Positions 52,553 to 63,212 of a stretch of 64,000 nucleotides of DNA are shown here, one piece after another. Origin of the DNA: Nocardiopsis sp. CC223A. GTDB taxonomy: Bacteria; Actinomycetota; Actinomycetes; Streptosporangiales; Streptosporangiaceae. Numbering within the stretch: position 1 is the first letter of the stretch; every line of letters begins with the position of its first letter. The stretch is from positions 30,563-94,562 of the forward strand of contig NZ_JASFDV010000018.1 in the NCBI RefSeq assembly GCF_030766825.1. Reading direction: 5' to 3'. Below the pieces are notes generated by a model. The model was not told where the DNA came from and ran no database searches. It saw only the letters and a list, made by a program, of their open reading frames with translations. The position numbers were made by a program, and so were the translations under genes.

Positions 52553-54538
52553 GTGAACGAAGAACGTGCTGTAGGTGGTGGTGCGGAGGGCGCGCTGGCC
52601 GGGGCGTTCCTGCACGCGCCCGAGCCCATGGTGCTCACCGCGGCCGATGGCTCGATCCGCCACGCCAACCACGCCTTCCGCGCACTCGTCGACCGTGCGG
52701 CCGACGACCTGGCGGGCCGTCGCTGGTACGACCTGCTCGACGGGGACGACGGCCGCGCCGCCCGCTTCCACCAGGAGTCCCTGACCCACCGCACGTCCCC
52801 GAACGGCCGACCGCTCCGCCGCCTGCGGATCTCCGTCACCGCCAAGGCCGCCCGCCTGGCCGAGGCCGAGGTACTGCCGGTGGACGCCGGGTCCGCCGTG
52901 GTGCTCGTACACGTGCTGTCCACCGAGGAGACCGACCTGCGGGTCATCGGTGAGCTGCGCACCGACAACTCCGACTCCGTCCTGTGGAGCCTGGACCTGG
53001 GCAGCGGCCGACTGCACGAACTCTTCGGCCCCACCCCGCTCGGCTCGCTGCTGGCCGGGGAGGACCGCGAGCTGGACCGCATCCTGGAGCGCGTCCACCC
53101 CGACGACATCGCCCGGGTCCGCGACGCCATGGCCGCCTCCTTCGCCGGACGCGACTACGAGCAGCGCTTCCGGGTCTTCGACCGCCTCGGCGACGAGCGC
53201 TCCCTGCACGTGCGCGCCCGGTTCGTGCCGGGCGAGCCCGACCGCCTCGTCGGCATCGTCGACGACGTCACCGAGCACGTCCAGCTGGTGCGCCGCCTGG
53301 CCGACCGCCGCCGCACCGAGGCCGAGCACGGCCGCCTGGTCACCGAGCTGTCGTCCAAGCTCGTCTCGGCCACCACCGTCGACAAGGTCATGGACCTGCT
53401 CAGCGAGGAGTTCCTGCCGATCTTCGGCGGTTACAAGGCCACCGCCATGTACGTGGAGAACGGGATGCTGCGCACCTCGCCCGGAGCCCGCGGCCGCGGC
53501 AACAACGCCCTCATCGACGGCCGCAGCGCCTACGACACCGACTTCCCCATGGGCGCCGTCATCCAGGACCGCCAGCCCCGCTTCTTCGAGAGCCGCTCCG
53601 AGGTGGTCAGCCGCTTCCCCGCCGCCGCCGACCTCATGCGCCGCAACGACTCCAAGTCCCAGGCCTGGGCGACCGTGCCGATCTTCGGCGACGGCAAGGT
53701 CGCCCTGGGCGTCTGGCAGATGGTGTGGGACCGCCCCCACCACGCCAGCCGCGACGAGCGCGCCCTCATGCTCACCTTCGCCGGGCTGGCCGGCCAGGCG
53801 CTCCAGCGCATCAAGGCCCAGCAGGCCGAGCTGGAGCTGGCCGACGCCGTGCAGCGGCGCATGCTTCCCCGCGAGGTCGCCAGCTTCCCCGACCTGGACA
53901 TCGCCACCAAGTACCTGCCCTCCCGGGCGGACTGGCGCATCTGCGGCGACTTCTACGACGTCGTCGAACTGCCCGAGGGCCGGGTCGGCCTGCTGGTCGG
54001 CGACGTGCAGGGCCACGGTGTGGAGGCGGCCGCCGCCATGGGCCAGATCCGAGCCGCCTTCCGCGCCTACGCCAGCAACCAGTCCGACCCCGGCGTGGTC
54101 CTGGGCGAGACCAACCGGCTGCTCACCGACACCGGCGAGATCGTCTTCGCCACCTGCGGCTACCTGGTCCTGGAGCGGGCCACCGGCGCCATGCAGGCCG
54201 CCTGGGCGGGGCAGCCGCCGGCCATCCTGGCCGGCCCCGACGGCTACGAGGTGTGGGGACCCGAGACCGGGCCGCCGCTGGGCGTGCTGCCCGACACGGT
54301 CTACCCGGTCACCGCACGGGTCCTGGACCCGGGCACCACTTTGCTGCTGTGCACGGACGGGCTGGTGGAGAGCACCGACGTGCTCATGGAGGTCGGCCTG
54401 GACAAGGTCGGCGCCGCCCTGGTCGAGCACTGCGAGGACCCCGAGGGCGCCGCCCACGTCCTGGCCGAGATGGCCCCCGCCGGGCGCGGCGACGACATCG
54501 CCCTCCTCGTCGCCCGGATGCGCCGCCCGGCCGCCTGA
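52553..54538 (+). CDS. PAS-GAF-PP2C (SpoIIE-type) serine phosphatase
   Basis: 661-residue cytoplasmic protein: PAS-like domain (about 15-110), second PAS (about 125-230), GAF (about 255-405) and a C-terminal PP2C/SpoIIE phosphatase with ICGDFYDVVEL, LVGDVQGHGVEAAAAM and GRGDDIALLV, which carry the metal-binding aspartates. Such proteins dephosphorylate anti-anti-sigma factors, but none is encoded nearby. GTG 52553 has AGGA 8 nt upstream; ATG 52538 is an alternative. Confidence 0.92.
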   Translation: MNEERAVGGGAEGALAGAFLHAPEPMVLTAADGSIRHANHAFRALVDRAADDLAGRRWYDLLDGDDGRAARFHQESLTHRTSPNGRPLRRLRISVTAKAARLAEAEVLPVDAGSAVVLVHVLSTEETDLRVIGELRTDNSDSVLWSLDLGSGRLHELFGPTPLGSLLAGEDRELDRILERVHPDDIARVRDAMAASFAGRDYEQRFRVFDRLGDERSLHVRARFVPGEPDRLVGIVDDVTEHVQLVRRLADRRRTEAEHGRLVTELSSKLVSATTVDKVMDLLSEEFLPIFGGYKATAMYVENGMLRTSPGARGRGNNALIDGRSAYDTDFPMGAVIQDRQPRFFESRSEVVSRFPAAADLMRRNDSKSQAWATVPIFGDGKVALGVWQMVWDRPHHASRDERALMLTFAGLAGQALQRIKAQQAELELADAVQRRMLPREVASFPDLDIATKYLPSRADWRICGDFYDVVELPEGRVGLLVGDVQGHGVEAAAAMGQIRAAFRAYASNQSDPGVVLGETNRLLTDTGEIVFATCGYLVLERATGAMQAAWAGQPPAILAGPDGYEVWGPETGPPLGVLPDTVYPVTARVLDPGTTLLLCTDGLVESTDVLMEVGLDKVGAALVEHCEDPEGAAHVLAEMAPAGRGDDIALLVARMRRPAA

Positions 54539-54604
54539 GGGCGGCTCCCGGGCCGCGGCGCCGTACCGGCCGCGAACGTCACCGCCACCGCCTACCCTGG
54601 ACGG

Positions 54605-55957
54605 GTGTCTGCAACTCTGTTCGACGATGCCGGGGCCGAGGCGGCCAAGGGGCAGGAACCGCTGGCCGTGCGCATGCGGCCGCGCACCCTTGACGAGGTG
54701 ATGGGCCAGGGCCACCTGTTGGGCGAGGGCAGCCCGCTGCGCCGCCTGGTCGAGGACGACGCACCCATGTCCGTGTTCCTGTGGGGCCCGCCCGGGACGG
54801 GCAAGACCACCCTGGCCACCGTGGTCAGCAGGGCCACCAAGCGCCGTTTCGTGGAGCTGTCCGCGGTCAGCGCCGGGGTCAAGGACGTGCGTGCGGTCAT
54901 CGAGGAGGCCCGCCGCCGGATGGGCATGAACGGCACCCGCACCCTGCTGTTCGTCGACGAGGTCCACCGGTTCAACAAGACCCAGCAGGACGCGCTGCTG
55001 CCCGCCGTGGAGAACCGGTGGGTCAGTTTCATCGGCGCGACCACCGAGAACCCCTTCTTCTCCGTGGTCGGCCCGCTGCTGTCCCGCTCCCTGCTGCTCA
55101 CCCTGGAGTCCCTGGACGACGCGGACGTGCACACCCTGCTGGAGCGGGCGCTCGCCGACGAGCGCGGCCTGGCCGGGCGCTACACACTCACCGGCGAGGC
55201 CGCCGACGACCTGGTCCGGCTGGCCGGCGGCGACGGCCGCCGCTCCCTCACCTACCTGGAGGCCGCGGCCCTGGTGGCCGGTCCGCCCGCCGCCGAGCCG
55301 GTCGAGATCACCGCCGCCCACCTCGAACGGGCCGTGGACCGCCACGCCGTGCGCTACGACCGCTCCGGGGACCAGCACTACGACGTCGTCAGCGCGTTCA
55401 TCAAGAGCATGCGCGGCAGCGACCCCGACGCCGCCCTGCACTACCTGGCCCGCATGATCGAGGCGGGGGAGGACCCCCGGTTCATCGCCCGCCGCATCGT
55501 CGTGCACGCCAGCGAGGACGTCGGCATGGCCGATCCCACCGCGCTCCAGACGGCCGTCGCCGCCGCGCAGGCGGTCGAGCTCGTCGGTATGCCCGAGGCG
55601 CGCATCAACCTGGCCCAGGCCGTCATCCACATCAGTGTGGCGCCCAAGTCCAATGCGGTGATCAGCGCCATCGGAGAGGCCATCGCCGACGTCCGCGCCG
55701 GGCGGGCCGGGCCGGTCCCGCGCCACCTGCGCGACGGCCACTCCAAGGGGTCCAAGGAGCTGGGCCACGGCAAGGGCTACCTCTACGCCCACGACCACCC
55801 CGGCGGTGTCGCCCCCCAGGTCCACGCCCCCGAGGGCCTGGTGGGCCGCGAGTACTACCGCCCCACCGAGCACGGCGCCGAACGCCGTGTCTCGGAGGTG
55901 CTGCGCCGCATCAAGGAAGTCCTGCGCGGCGGCCGCCCCGACGCCCAGGACCCCTGA
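54605..55957 (+). CDS. rarA: Replication-associated recombination protein A (AAA+ ATPase)
   Basis: Clamp-loader-like ATPase acting at stalled replication forks. 450 residues: Walker A GPPGTGKT (61-68), Walker [11 protein letters not shown] (about 114-123), sensor GATTENPFF, and the C-terminal tetramerisation/MgsA domain with [12 protein letters not shown] and [11 protein letters not shown] 54605 lies 6 nt after TACCCT with no ribosome binding site, so a leaderless mRNA is likely. Confidence 0.95.
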   Translation: MSATLFDDAGAEAAKGQEPLAVRMRPRTLDEVMGQGHLLGEGSPLRRLVEDDAPMSVFLWGPPGTGKTTLATVVSRATKRRFVELSAVSAGVKDVRAVIEEARRRMGMNGTRTLLFVDEVHRFNKTQQDALLPAVENRWVSFIGATTENPFFSVVGPLLSRSLLLTLESLDDADVHTLLERALADERGLAGRYTLTGEAADDLVRLAGGDGRRSLTYLEAAALVAGPPAAEPVEITAAHLERAVDRHAVRYDRSGDQHYDVVSAFIKSMRGSDPDAALHYLARMIEAGEDPRFIARRIVVHASEDVGMADPTALQTAVAAAQAVELVGMPEARINLAQAVIHISVAPKSNAVISAIGEAIADVRAGRAGPVPRHLRDGHSKGSKELGHGKGYLYAHDHPGGVAPQVHAPEGLVGREYYRPTEHGAERRVSEVLRRIKEVLRGGRPDAQDP

Positions 55958-56235
55958 TCCGACCCGGGCCAGGGCGTCCACGGGGTGCTGGAGGTCCGAA
56001 GCGGACGTCTTCGAGGAACGGCCGGTGGCCGCAGGCCGTTCGTCGAGGGCGGCGGGCGGCGACGGGCGGGCGGGGATGTGGGTGTGGGGCCGAGGGTTCC
56101 CGTTCCCCGGGTGCCCGAGCACGGCCAAGGGAGGGGGCGCCGGCCGCAGGCCGTCCGTGAGCGGGTGGTTCGTGGCCGTGGGCCGTTCGTCGAGGGCGGC
56201 GGACGGGCGGAACGGAGGGCCGAAAAGGGTACCGA
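55958..56235. other. Intergenic block with imperfect 29-bp repeats
   Basis: GGCCGCAGGCCGTTCGTCGAG near 56027 recurs as GGCCGTGGGCCGTTCGTCGAG near 56174, with a weaker third copy near 56142. No gene seen. Confidence 0.6.
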
Positions 56236-57774
56236 CTAGTCGGTGAACAGTTCGGTGACCTGGACGATCTCCCGCGGTTCACCCTCGGCGGCCTCCTCCT
56301 CGGCGAAGGTGACCTCCACGATCACCACCGGCCCCCACGACAGGTAGTCGATGAAGTCCCGGCCGGTCAGTTCCCAGGTGCCGCGCCCCTCCTCGTCCAG
56401 GAAGACGTGGTCGGGGGCGGCGCAGAACTTGGCGCACAGCACCTCGGCCTCGGGGTCGATCACGGCGGCGGCCGGTTCCCCGGCCTCCTCCCACTCCGCC
56501 GCCCAGTCCTGGTGGGTGGGCACGCCCCGGCCGCGCTGCGGTTCGTCCTCGCGGTCCACCGGGGTGTACACCCACGGCCCCTCCACGACGTCCTCCTGCT
56601 CGGCGGGGTCGAACCGCACCACCAGCGTCCGGGGCTCCTCCTCAGGGGAAGGTGCGGGGGAGGCGTCCTCCTCGGCGGTGTCGACCACCAGCGCCTCGTC
56701 GTCGGAGGGGCCCACCAGCCGGGACACCCCCCATACGCCCGCGCCCACCAGCACCGCGACGAGCGCGCCGGCGCCCACCATGAGCGGCACCCGCTGGGAG
56801 CGCCGCCGCGGCGGACGCCCCTCCAACCGGATCACCCTCGGCACCCGCTGGTCCGGCTCGACCGCCCGCCACTCGCGCTCCATCAGGACGGCCACCTCCT
56901 CGCGGTCGGGGGGCCCGGAGCTCTCGCGGCCGTTCTCCCGCTGCCAGACGGCCAGGACCGAGCCGATCACCTCATGCAGGCTGGGCCGCGCGGCCGGATC
57001 GGGGTCCAGGGACCGGGACACCAGCGGCACCAGCCCCTTGGGCAGCCCGGTCAGGTTGTGCTCCCCGGCCGCGACGCGCCCGGCGATCTCCTCGGGCTCA
57101 CCCGGGCCGAACGGCAGCCGCCCGGTGCCCGCGTAGGCGGTGACCGCTCCCCAGGCGAACACATCGGCGGCGGGGGAGGCCGCCGCGCCCCGGTACCGTT
57201 CCGGGCTCAGCCACGTGGCGCCCGAACCGCTCGTGTGGGCGTCGGCGACCGCGCAGTCCATGATGTGCGGCCCGTGCGACTCCAGCAGTACCCGCTCGTG
57301 GTTGAGCGACCCGTGCGCGATGCCCCGGGCGTGCAGCGCGGACAACCCCTCGGCCAGGCCCACGGCCAGCGCCAGCAGCTTGCCGGTGCCCAGGCCGCCG
57401 CGCCTGGTGATGAAGTGCGAGAGCCGCTGCCCCTCCATGTACGGCATCGCCAGCCACGGTCGGTCGGCCCGGCCGTCGAACGCCAGGGGTACCACCACGC
57501 GCGCCGGGTCCACCTGCGCCAGCGCGGTCAGCCGCCGCACCAGCGCCTCGCGTTCGGACTCCCCGGCCGGGGTCTTGACGACCTTCACCGCGACCAGCCG
57601 CTCGCCCGCGGTGGGCGAGGCCGCGTCCACCGCGGCGTAGACCGTTCCGGACGCCCCCTGCCCCAGCCGTCCGAGGACGAGGTAGGGGCCTATCCGCGTC
57701 GGGTCGTCCGGATACAGCGGGGGAAGGTGCTCCGGTACCAGTACGGAGATCTCTCGGGGAGAACGAGGGCTCAT
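56236..57774 (-). CDS. Transmembrane protein pseudokinase (Ser/Thr kinase-like)
   Basis: 512 residues: kinase-like domain (about 28-280) with intact glycine loop LGQGASGTVY (35-44) and Lys64 in VAVK. The catalytic loop reads HGSLNHERVLL, so the HRD aspartate is Ser156, the lysine is Asn158 and the metal-binding Asn is Arg161; DFG reads DCA (173-175). Phosphotransfer is therefore unlikely, while nucleotide binding is possible. A single helix (about 329-353) leads to an extracellular region with CAKFC and WELTGRDFIDYLSWGP. ATG 57774 has AGGA 6 nt upstream. Confidence 0.9.
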   Translation of the reverse strand: MSPRSPREISVLVPEHLPPLYPDDPTRIGPYLVLGRLGQGASGTVYAAVDAASPTAGERLVAVKVVKTPAGESEREALVRRLTALAQVDPARVVVPLAFDGRADRPWLAMPYMEGQRLSHFITRRGGLGTGKLLALAVGLAEGLSALHARGIAHGSLNHERVLLESHGPHIMDCAVADAHTSGSGATWLSPERYRGAAASPAADVFAWGAVTAYAGTGRLPFGPGEPEEIAGRVAAGEHNLTGLPKGLVPLVSRSLDPDPAARPSLHEVIGSVLAVWQRENGRESSGPPDREEVAVLMEREWRAVEPDQRVPRVIRLEGRPPRRRSQRVPLMVGAGALVAVLVGAGVWGVSRLVGPSDDEALVVDTAEEDASPAPSPEEEPRTLVVRFDPAEQEDVVEGPWVYTPVDREDEPQRGRGVPTHQDWAAEWEEAGEPAAAVIDPEAEVLCAKFCAAPDHVFLDEEGRGTWELTGRDFIDYLSWGPVVIVEVTFAEEEAAEGEPREIVQVTELFTD

Positions 57775-58118
57775 GGGTGTCCTGTCGCGATGCTTCTGGG
57801 CCGACGGGGCGGCGGAGTGTCCGGACATCGTAGTGAAGATCCCGCTCCATGGTCATTCTCCCGAAAACGGGGAGTGGAGTCGACGCCCGAGTCCTGCACC
57901 GGCCACCGGCCGGCGGCCGGTCGGGCCGCGCACGGCGAGGCCCGCGCACGTCCGTCTGCCCGACGCGATATGGTCGGCCGGAACCCGTCGGTTCGGACGC
58001 CCTCACCCCGGAGCGCGGCCGACGGCGGGCGGCCCCCGACGCTCTCCGGCGCGACGCGCGGGGGCAGCGTCGCACACAGACCCTCAGAAGTAACCCCTAT
58101 CCGCCTTACGGAGCCCGC
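57775..58118. other. Divergent region before DUF948 gene
   Basis: No gene seen. On the minus strand TACGAT (57827-57832) with ATGACC 18 nt upstream could be the pseudokinase promoter. ACCGGCC-GGC-GGCCGGT (57905-57921) is a 7-bp inverted repeat. Confidence 0.45.
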
Positions 58119-58511
58119 ATGCTTACCGGAGGAGAGGTCGCCGCGCTCGTCGCCGCGGTGGTCTGGGCGGTGCTGGCCACGTTCATCTGCGTGGCGCTCG
58201 TCAAACTGATCAAGCTCATCAACGCCGCGACCAGGGTCGTCTCGGAACTGGGCGACCGCACCCCGCCCCTGATGGACGACGTCGCCGCCACGGTCGAACG
58301 CGCCAACACCTCGTTGGAGCGCGTCGAGGAGATCACCGCCAACGCCCAGGCCACCACCGAGGACGTGGCCACCATGACCGCGCTGACCCGCTCGGTGGTC
58401 ACCGGCCCGCTCGTCAAGGCGGCCTCGCTGTCCTACGGGGTCCGCCGGGTCCTGGGCCAGCGCCGCGCCCTGGCGGTCGTGCGCGGCCGCCGCCGGAAGG
58501 AGAACCGGTGA
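58119..58511 (+). CDS. DUF948 membrane protein
   Basis: 130 residues: an N-terminal transmembrane helix (about 8-30) followed by a long helical segment (LIKLINAATRVVSELGDRTPPLMDDVAATVERANTSL in pieces) with the repeated theta-heptad look of DUF948. It is conserved upstream of alaS in actinomycetes; function unknown. The ATG has CGGAG 7 nt upstream. The stop overlaps the next start by 4 bp. Confidence 0.9.
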   Translation: MLTGGEVAALVAAVVWAVLATFICVALVKLIKLINAATRVVSELGDRTPPLMDDVAATVERANTSLERVEEITANAQATTEDVATMTALTRSVVTGPLVKAASLSYGVRRVLGQRRALAVVRGRRRKENR

Positions 58512-58780
58512 TCCGGCGACTGCTCTACCTCGCCGCGGGCGCCGCCCTGGGTGGCTACGCCGTGCACCGTGTCCACCAGGCCCGGCGGGCGCTCACCCCC
58601 GGCGGCATCGCCGAGCGGGTGGAGGGCCGGGTCGGCGAGTACCGGGGCGCGCTGCGCGAACTGAACGAGGACCTGGCCGAGGCCGTCCGCGAGCAGGAGG
58701 AGGAGCTGCTGCGCACCTACGCGCCCCGCCGCTCCCGTACCCTCCCCCCGGGAGAGGACCGCGCCCTCCCCGGGGACTGA
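58508..58780 (+). CDS. Small membrane protein (DUF6167-like)
   Basis: 90 residues with one N-terminal helix (LLYLAAGAALGGYAVHRV) and an amphipathic helix rich in Glu/Arg. It follows the DUF948 gene with a GTGA overlap and precedes alaS in many actinomycetes. Function unknown. Confidence 0.85.
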   Translation: MIRRLLYLAAGAALGGYAVHRVHQARRALTPGGIAERVEGRVGEYRGALRELNEDLAEAVREQEEELLRTYAPRRSRTLPPGEDRALPGD

Positions 58781-58891
58781 GCCGGGCCCGGGAGACGGGG
58801 GCGGACCGCCCCTGACAGGGGCTTTTCGTGACTTGTCGGAAACCCTCTGTAGGGTGTGGATCCGGAACCCGGTACCACCGAAAGGCCCGGC

Positions 58892-59761
58892 ATGAACCCC
58901 GACCCCCCACGGCAGCCCGCCTCCGGCCCCCAGCCCGCGTTCGGCCCCGCACCGCCCCACGGTGCCGCGCCTGCCGCGTATCCGTCCGTGTCCGGTCCGG
59001 GGTCGGGTCATGATTCCGGGTCTTCGGTGTACGGGTCCCCTCCGGTGGTGCCCGCCCCGTACCCGTCGTCGGGCCACGGTGCCGCGCCTGCCGCGTATCC
59101 GTCCGTGTCCGGTCCGGGGTCGGGTCATGATTCCGGGTCCTCGGTGTACGGGTCCCCTCCGGTGGTGCCCGCCCCGTACCCGTCGTCGGGCCACGGTGCC
59201 GCGCCCCCCGCGTATCCGACCCATCCCGGCGCTCCGTACGCGCCCTACCCGGCGGACGGCCACGGCCACCCGCCCCCGGTGTACGCGCCCGGACCCCCGC
59301 GCATGCCGGGCACGGTCATCACCGTCCGGGTGCTGATGTTCATCGGCGCCGCGTTCGGCCTGCTGTTCGCCGCCGCCTTCTCCGTCGTCATCGGGCGCGA
59401 GGACCCCCTCGGCATCGTCCTCGGCCTGGGCATCTTCGGCACCTACGGTGTCGGTTCCCTGGTGCTCGCGATCCTGGCCGGGCGCCGCCACCCGGCGGTC
59501 CGCTGGACCATCCTGGGCTTCCACATCCTGGCGCTCGCGTACATGTTCCTCGCCGCCGTGGGGGCGTCCTCGACATCCGCAGAACCACCCACCGCGGACA
59601 GCTTCCGGCGCATGGCCAACATCTTCACCATCGCCAACATCATCCTCATCTGCGTCCCGGCCAGCGCCCGGTTCTACCGCAACGAGGCGGCCCCGCTCCC
59701 GGGCCCCGTCCCGGGGCACCCGCCGTACGGATACCCGCAGCCGCCCTACCCGGGCGCATGA
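58892..59761 (+). CDS. Proline-rich multi-pass membrane protein with internal repeats
   Basis: 289 residues: a Pro/Ser/Gly/Tyr-rich cytoplasmic N-terminal half, then four predicted helices (about 150-260) and a Pro/Tyr-rich tail. The N-terminal half has two nearly identical 39-residue units starting [13 protein letters not shown] and a third partial unit. The ATG has AAAGG upstream, and TAGGGT at 58850-58855 may be its -10 box. It lies between DUF6167 and alaS, a place usually without such a gene. Function unknown. Confidence 0.85.
   Translation: MNPDPPRQPASGPQPAFGPAPPHGAAPAAYPSVSGPGSGHDSGSSVYGSPPVVPAPYPSSGHGAAPAAYPSVSGPGSGHDSGSSVYGSPPVVPAPYPSSGHGAAPPAYPTHPGAPYAPYPADGHGHPPPVYAPGPPRMPGTVITVRVLMFIGAAFGLLFAAAFSVVIGREDPLGIVLGLGIFGTYGVGSLVLAILAGRRHPAVRWTILGFHILALAYMFLAAVGASSTSAEPPTADSFRRMANIFTIANIILICVPASARFYRNEAAPLPGPVPGHPPYGYPQPPYPGA
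58958..59191 (+). repeat. In-frame tandem 117-bp repeat within the membrane protein gene
   Basis: Two units (58958-59074 and 59075-59191) are nearly identical in DNA, encoding 39 residues each. The near-perfect nucleotide match means recent duplication or continuing unit-number change. Confidence 0.88.
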
Positions 59762-60050
59762 GCGCTTCCGGGAGGCGCCGGGCGGCGCCGACCCCGCACG
59801 GGTCCCGCCGACCCGGCGCCTCCCGGTGCCCGACGGCGATAGCCTTGGAACAACCGAGGTCCCGGCATTGTCGTCAACAGGACGGGGCCCGGATCGGCCG
59901 CCCCCGCCGGGGTCGGCCGCGCAGGAGAAAACCACAGGCATCCGTGTGGTCGTCCCCCTACCATGGGGCCACCGTTCGACCACGCGCAATCAGGTCCCGG
60001 GCAGGGACGGGCCCGCCGAGGGCGGCGGAGCCGAGCACAGGAGGGCATCA

Positions 60051-62720
60051 ATGGAGACGGCAGAGATCGCGCGCCGCTTCCTCAGTTTCTTCGAGAAGAA
60101 CGGACACACCGTGGTGCCCTCGGCAAGCCTCATCGCCGAAGACCCCACGCTGCTGCTGGTGCCCGCAGGCATGGTCCCCTTCAAGCCCTACTTCCTGGGC
60201 CAGCGCACTCCGCCGTACGAGACCGCCACCAGCGTCCAGAAGTGCATCCGCACCAAGGACATCGAGGAGGTGGGCAAGACCTCCCGGCACGCCACCTTCT
60301 TCCAGATGCTCGGCAATTTCTCCTTCGGCGCCTACTTCAAGGAGCAGGCGATCCCGCTGGCGTGGGAGCTGGTCACCACCCCGGTGGCCGAGGGCGGCTT
60401 CGGCATCGACCCCGAGAAGCTGTGGGTGACCGTCTACCTCGACGACGACGAGGCCGAATCGATCTGGCGCGACAAGGTGGGCGTGCGCCCCGAGCGCATC
60501 CAGCGCATGGGGATGGAGGAGAACTACTGGTCGATGGGCGTCCCCGGCCCCTGCGGCCCCTGCTCCGAGATCTTCTACGACCGCGGCCCCGAGTACGGCG
60601 CCGAGGGCGGCCCCGAGGCGGACGAGAACCGCTACATCGAGATCTGGAACCTCGTCTTCATGCAGTACGAGCGGGGTGAGGGCGGCGACAAGTCCGGCTT
60701 CCCGATCCTCGGCGAGCTGCCCAAGAAGAACATCGACACCGGCATGGGCCTGGAGCGCCTGGCCGCTGTCCTACAGGGCGTCGACAACATCTACGAGACC
60801 GACATCATCGGCCGCGTCCTGCACCGCGCCGCCGAGCTGGCCGGGGTCCGCTACGGCGACGACCACGAGAAGGACGTCCTGCTGCGCGTGGTCGCCGACC
60901 ACGTCCGCAGCGCCGTCATGCTGGTCGGCGACGGCGTCAAGCCCGGCAACGAGAAGGCGGGCTACGTCCTGCGCCGCATCCTGCGCCGCTCCATCCGCAA
61001 CATGCGCCTGCTCTCGGGCACCGACACCGGGTACATGCACGACCTCACCGCGGTCAGCATCGACGCGATGAAGGACATCTACCCCGACCTGCTCGACAAG
61101 GCCGACGTCATCCACGGTGTCATCGACACCGAGGAGAAGAACTTCGCCGACACCCTGCGCGCGGGCACCGCCCTGTTCTCCCGGGCGGCCGAGCGCACCC
61201 GGCACGCGGGCGGCACCGTCTTCTCCGGCTCCGACGCCTTCCAGCTCCACGACACCTACGGCTTCCCCATCGACCTCACCCTGGAGATGGCGGCCGAGCA
61301 GGGCCTGACCGTGGACGAGACGTCCTTCCGCGAGCTCATGCAGCGGCAGAAGGACACCGCCAAGGCCGACGCCAAGTCCAAGAAGCTCGGCAACGCGGAC
61401 ATCTCCCTGTACGCGCAGCTGCTCGAAGGCGCGGGCACCACCGACTTCCTCGGCTACACCGACGCCCAGAGCGAGTCGACGGTCAAGGGCATCGTGGTCG
61501 GCGGGGTCTCCTCGCCCGCCGCACGCCAGGGGGAGAAGGTCGAGGTCGTCCTGGACCGCACCCCGTTCTACGCCGAGAGCGGCGGCCAGCTGGCCGACAC
61601 CGGCACGCTCACCGTCGACGGGCGCGGGATCGTCGACGTCGAGGACGTCCAGAAGCCCCTGCCCGGCCTGTTCGTCCACCGGGGCACCGTCCGCTCGGGC
61701 GAGATCACCGTGGACGACACCGTGCACGCGGCGATCGACGGCGGCCGCCGGCACGCCATCGAGCGCTCCCACTCGGCCACCCACCTCATCCACTCGGCGC
61801 TGCGCAACGCGCTGGGCCCCTCGGCGGGCCAGGCCGGTTCGGAGAACAGCCCGGGCCGCCTGCGCTTCGACTTCACGGCCGACAACGCCCTGGGCGAGTC
61901 CCGGCTGTCCGAGGTCGAGGAGGAGGTCAACACCGTCCTGTCCGGCGACATCGCGGTGCGCACCGAGGAGAAGAGCCTGGACGAGGCCCTCAAGATGGGC
62001 GCCCTGGCCATGTTCGGCGAGAAGTACGGCGACCGCGTCCGCGTCGTGGAGATGAGCGACTACTCCGTCGAGCTGTGCGGCGGCACCCACGTGCCCTCCA
62101 CCGCGCGGCTGGGCATCGTCAAGCTCCTGGGCGAGTCCTCCATCGGTTCCGGCGTGCGCCGGGTCGAGGCGGCGGTCGGTGTGGACGCGTTCAAGCGCCT
62201 GTCCAAGGAGTCGGCGCTGGTCGGTCGCCTGTCCGAGCAGCTCAAGGCGCCGCGCGAGGAACTGCCCGAGCGCATCGACGCCGTGATCTCCCGGCTGCGC
62301 GCCGCGGAGAAGGAGATCGAGAAGCTGCGCGCCGCGCAGGTCCTCCAGGCCGCGGGTGCCATCGCGGAGAAGGCCCGCCGCCACGGCCCGGCGCTGGTCG
62401 TGGCCGAACAGGCCCCCGAGGGCACCGGCGGCGACGAACTGCGCGCCCTGGCCGCCGACGTGCGCGGCCGCCTGGGCGAGGCCGAGCCCGCAGTGGTGGC
62501 GCTGACCGCCGTGCCCAAGGACCGTCCGGTCGTGGTCATCGCGGTGAACAAGGCGGCGCAGAAGGCCGGGATCAAGGCCGGCGACCTGGTGGGCGTGGCG
62601 GCCCGCGCGCTCGGCGGCGGTGGCGGCGGCAAGCCCGACATGGCCCAGGGCGGCGGCACCGACGCGAGCAAGGTCGACGAAGCCCTCCGCGCCGTCGAGG
62701 CCCGCGTCGCGAGCGCCTAG
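60051..62720 (+). CDS. alaS: Alanyl-tRNA synthetase
   Basis: 889 residues of full family length: class II catalytic core ([26 protein letters not shown]), tRNA-binding domain, editing domain with zinc ligands HSATH (about 576-580) and CGGTH, and a C-terminal DHHA1 domain with [14 protein letters not shown] 60051 has AGGAGGG 7 nt upstream. The 289 bp upstream (59762-60050) contain no gene. Confidence 0.97.
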   Translation: METAEIARRFLSFFEKNGHTVVPSASLIAEDPTLLLVPAGMVPFKPYFLGQRTPPYETATSVQKCIRTKDIEEVGKTSRHATFFQMLGNFSFGAYFKEQAIPLAWELVTTPVAEGGFGIDPEKLWVTVYLDDDEAESIWRDKVGVRPERIQRMGMEENYWSMGVPGPCGPCSEIFYDRGPEYGAEGGPEADENRYIEIWNLVFMQYERGEGGDKSGFPILGELPKKNIDTGMGLERLAAVLQGVDNIYETDIIGRVLHRAAELAGVRYGDDHEKDVLLRVVADHVRSAVMLVGDGVKPGNEKAGYVLRRILRRSIRNMRLLSGTDTGYMHDLTAVSIDAMKDIYPDLLDKADVIHGVIDTEEKNFADTLRAGTALFSRAAERTRHAGGTVFSGSDAFQLHDTYGFPIDLTLEMAAEQGLTVDETSFRELMQRQKDTAKADAKSKKLGNADISLYAQLLEGAGTTDFLGYTDAQSESTVKGIVVGGVSSPAARQGEKVEVVLDRTPFYAESGGQLADTGTLTVDGRGIVDVEDVQKPLPGLFVHRGTVRSGEITVDDTVHAAIDGGRRHAIERSHSATHLIHSALRNALGPSAGQAGSENSPGRLRFDFTADNALGESRLSEVEEEVNTVLSGDIAVRTEEKSLDEALKMGALAMFGEKYGDRVRVVEMSDYSVELCGGTHVPSTARLGIVKLLGESSIGSGVRRVEAAVGVDAFKRLSKESALVGRLSEQLKAPREELPERIDAVISRLRAAEKEIEKLRAAQVLQAAGAIAEKARRHGPALVVAEQAPEGTGGDELRALAADVRGRLGEAEPAVVALTAVPKDRPVVVIAVNKAAQKAGIKAGDLVGVAARALGGGGGGKPDMAQGGGTDASKVDEALRAVEARVASA

Positions 62721-62731
62721 ACACCCTCTGC

Positions 62732-62774
62732 ACGCCGGGGACGGCGACCCTCACCCGGTCGCCGTCCCCGGCGT
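62732..62774 (+). terminator. Terminator after alaS
   Basis: An 18-bp perfect stem (62732-62749 with 62757-62774) with a 7-nt loop, followed by GGTCTTCG. Confidence 0.88.
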
Positions 62775-63212
62775 GGTCTTCGCAACACGGGCGTGGTTAC
62801 GTACCGTGACATACAACGCCGGGTAGTATCACGACCTGTGATGATTCGGGCGAACGGGGTCGTCCGCGCGCCCGGCCCCGGTCGTGTGCGTGCGATCGGA
62901 CGCCGTGATGGGGGATTCGTGTGACTTAGACTCGGATGCGGCCTCCACGGCCGCCCCGCATCCCGTGCAGCGGCGGACCGAACGCCCGGACCGTGAACCG
63001 GCGCCCACTCCGTGTGACCCGGGCTGCGTGCGGTCATCGAATCGGGCATACTGTGGCGCGTCACAGCCGATCACACGGCTGTCTGCGCGGAACCTTCCCG
63101 CGATCCACCTGACGAACAGGACCACCGTGTCGAGGATTTTCCCATCGCGGTGCCGTACCCGTACCGGGACGGCCCGCCCGTGCCGCCTCCCCCGAGCCGG
63201 GGGGCGCTCCTC
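62775..63212. other. Intergenic region before ruvX
   Basis: TAGTAT (62824-62829) is a good -10 box. The first start codon after it (GTG 62838) opens only 28 codons of no recognisable character. CTGTG-GCGCGT-CACAG at about 63050-63065 is a perfect short palindrome next to CATACT. No gene supported. Confidence 0.45.

Noticed and set aside
52166..56128. 1320-codon minus-strand frame
   Set aside because: Antisense shadow of the SpoIIE phosphatase and rarA; no family features.
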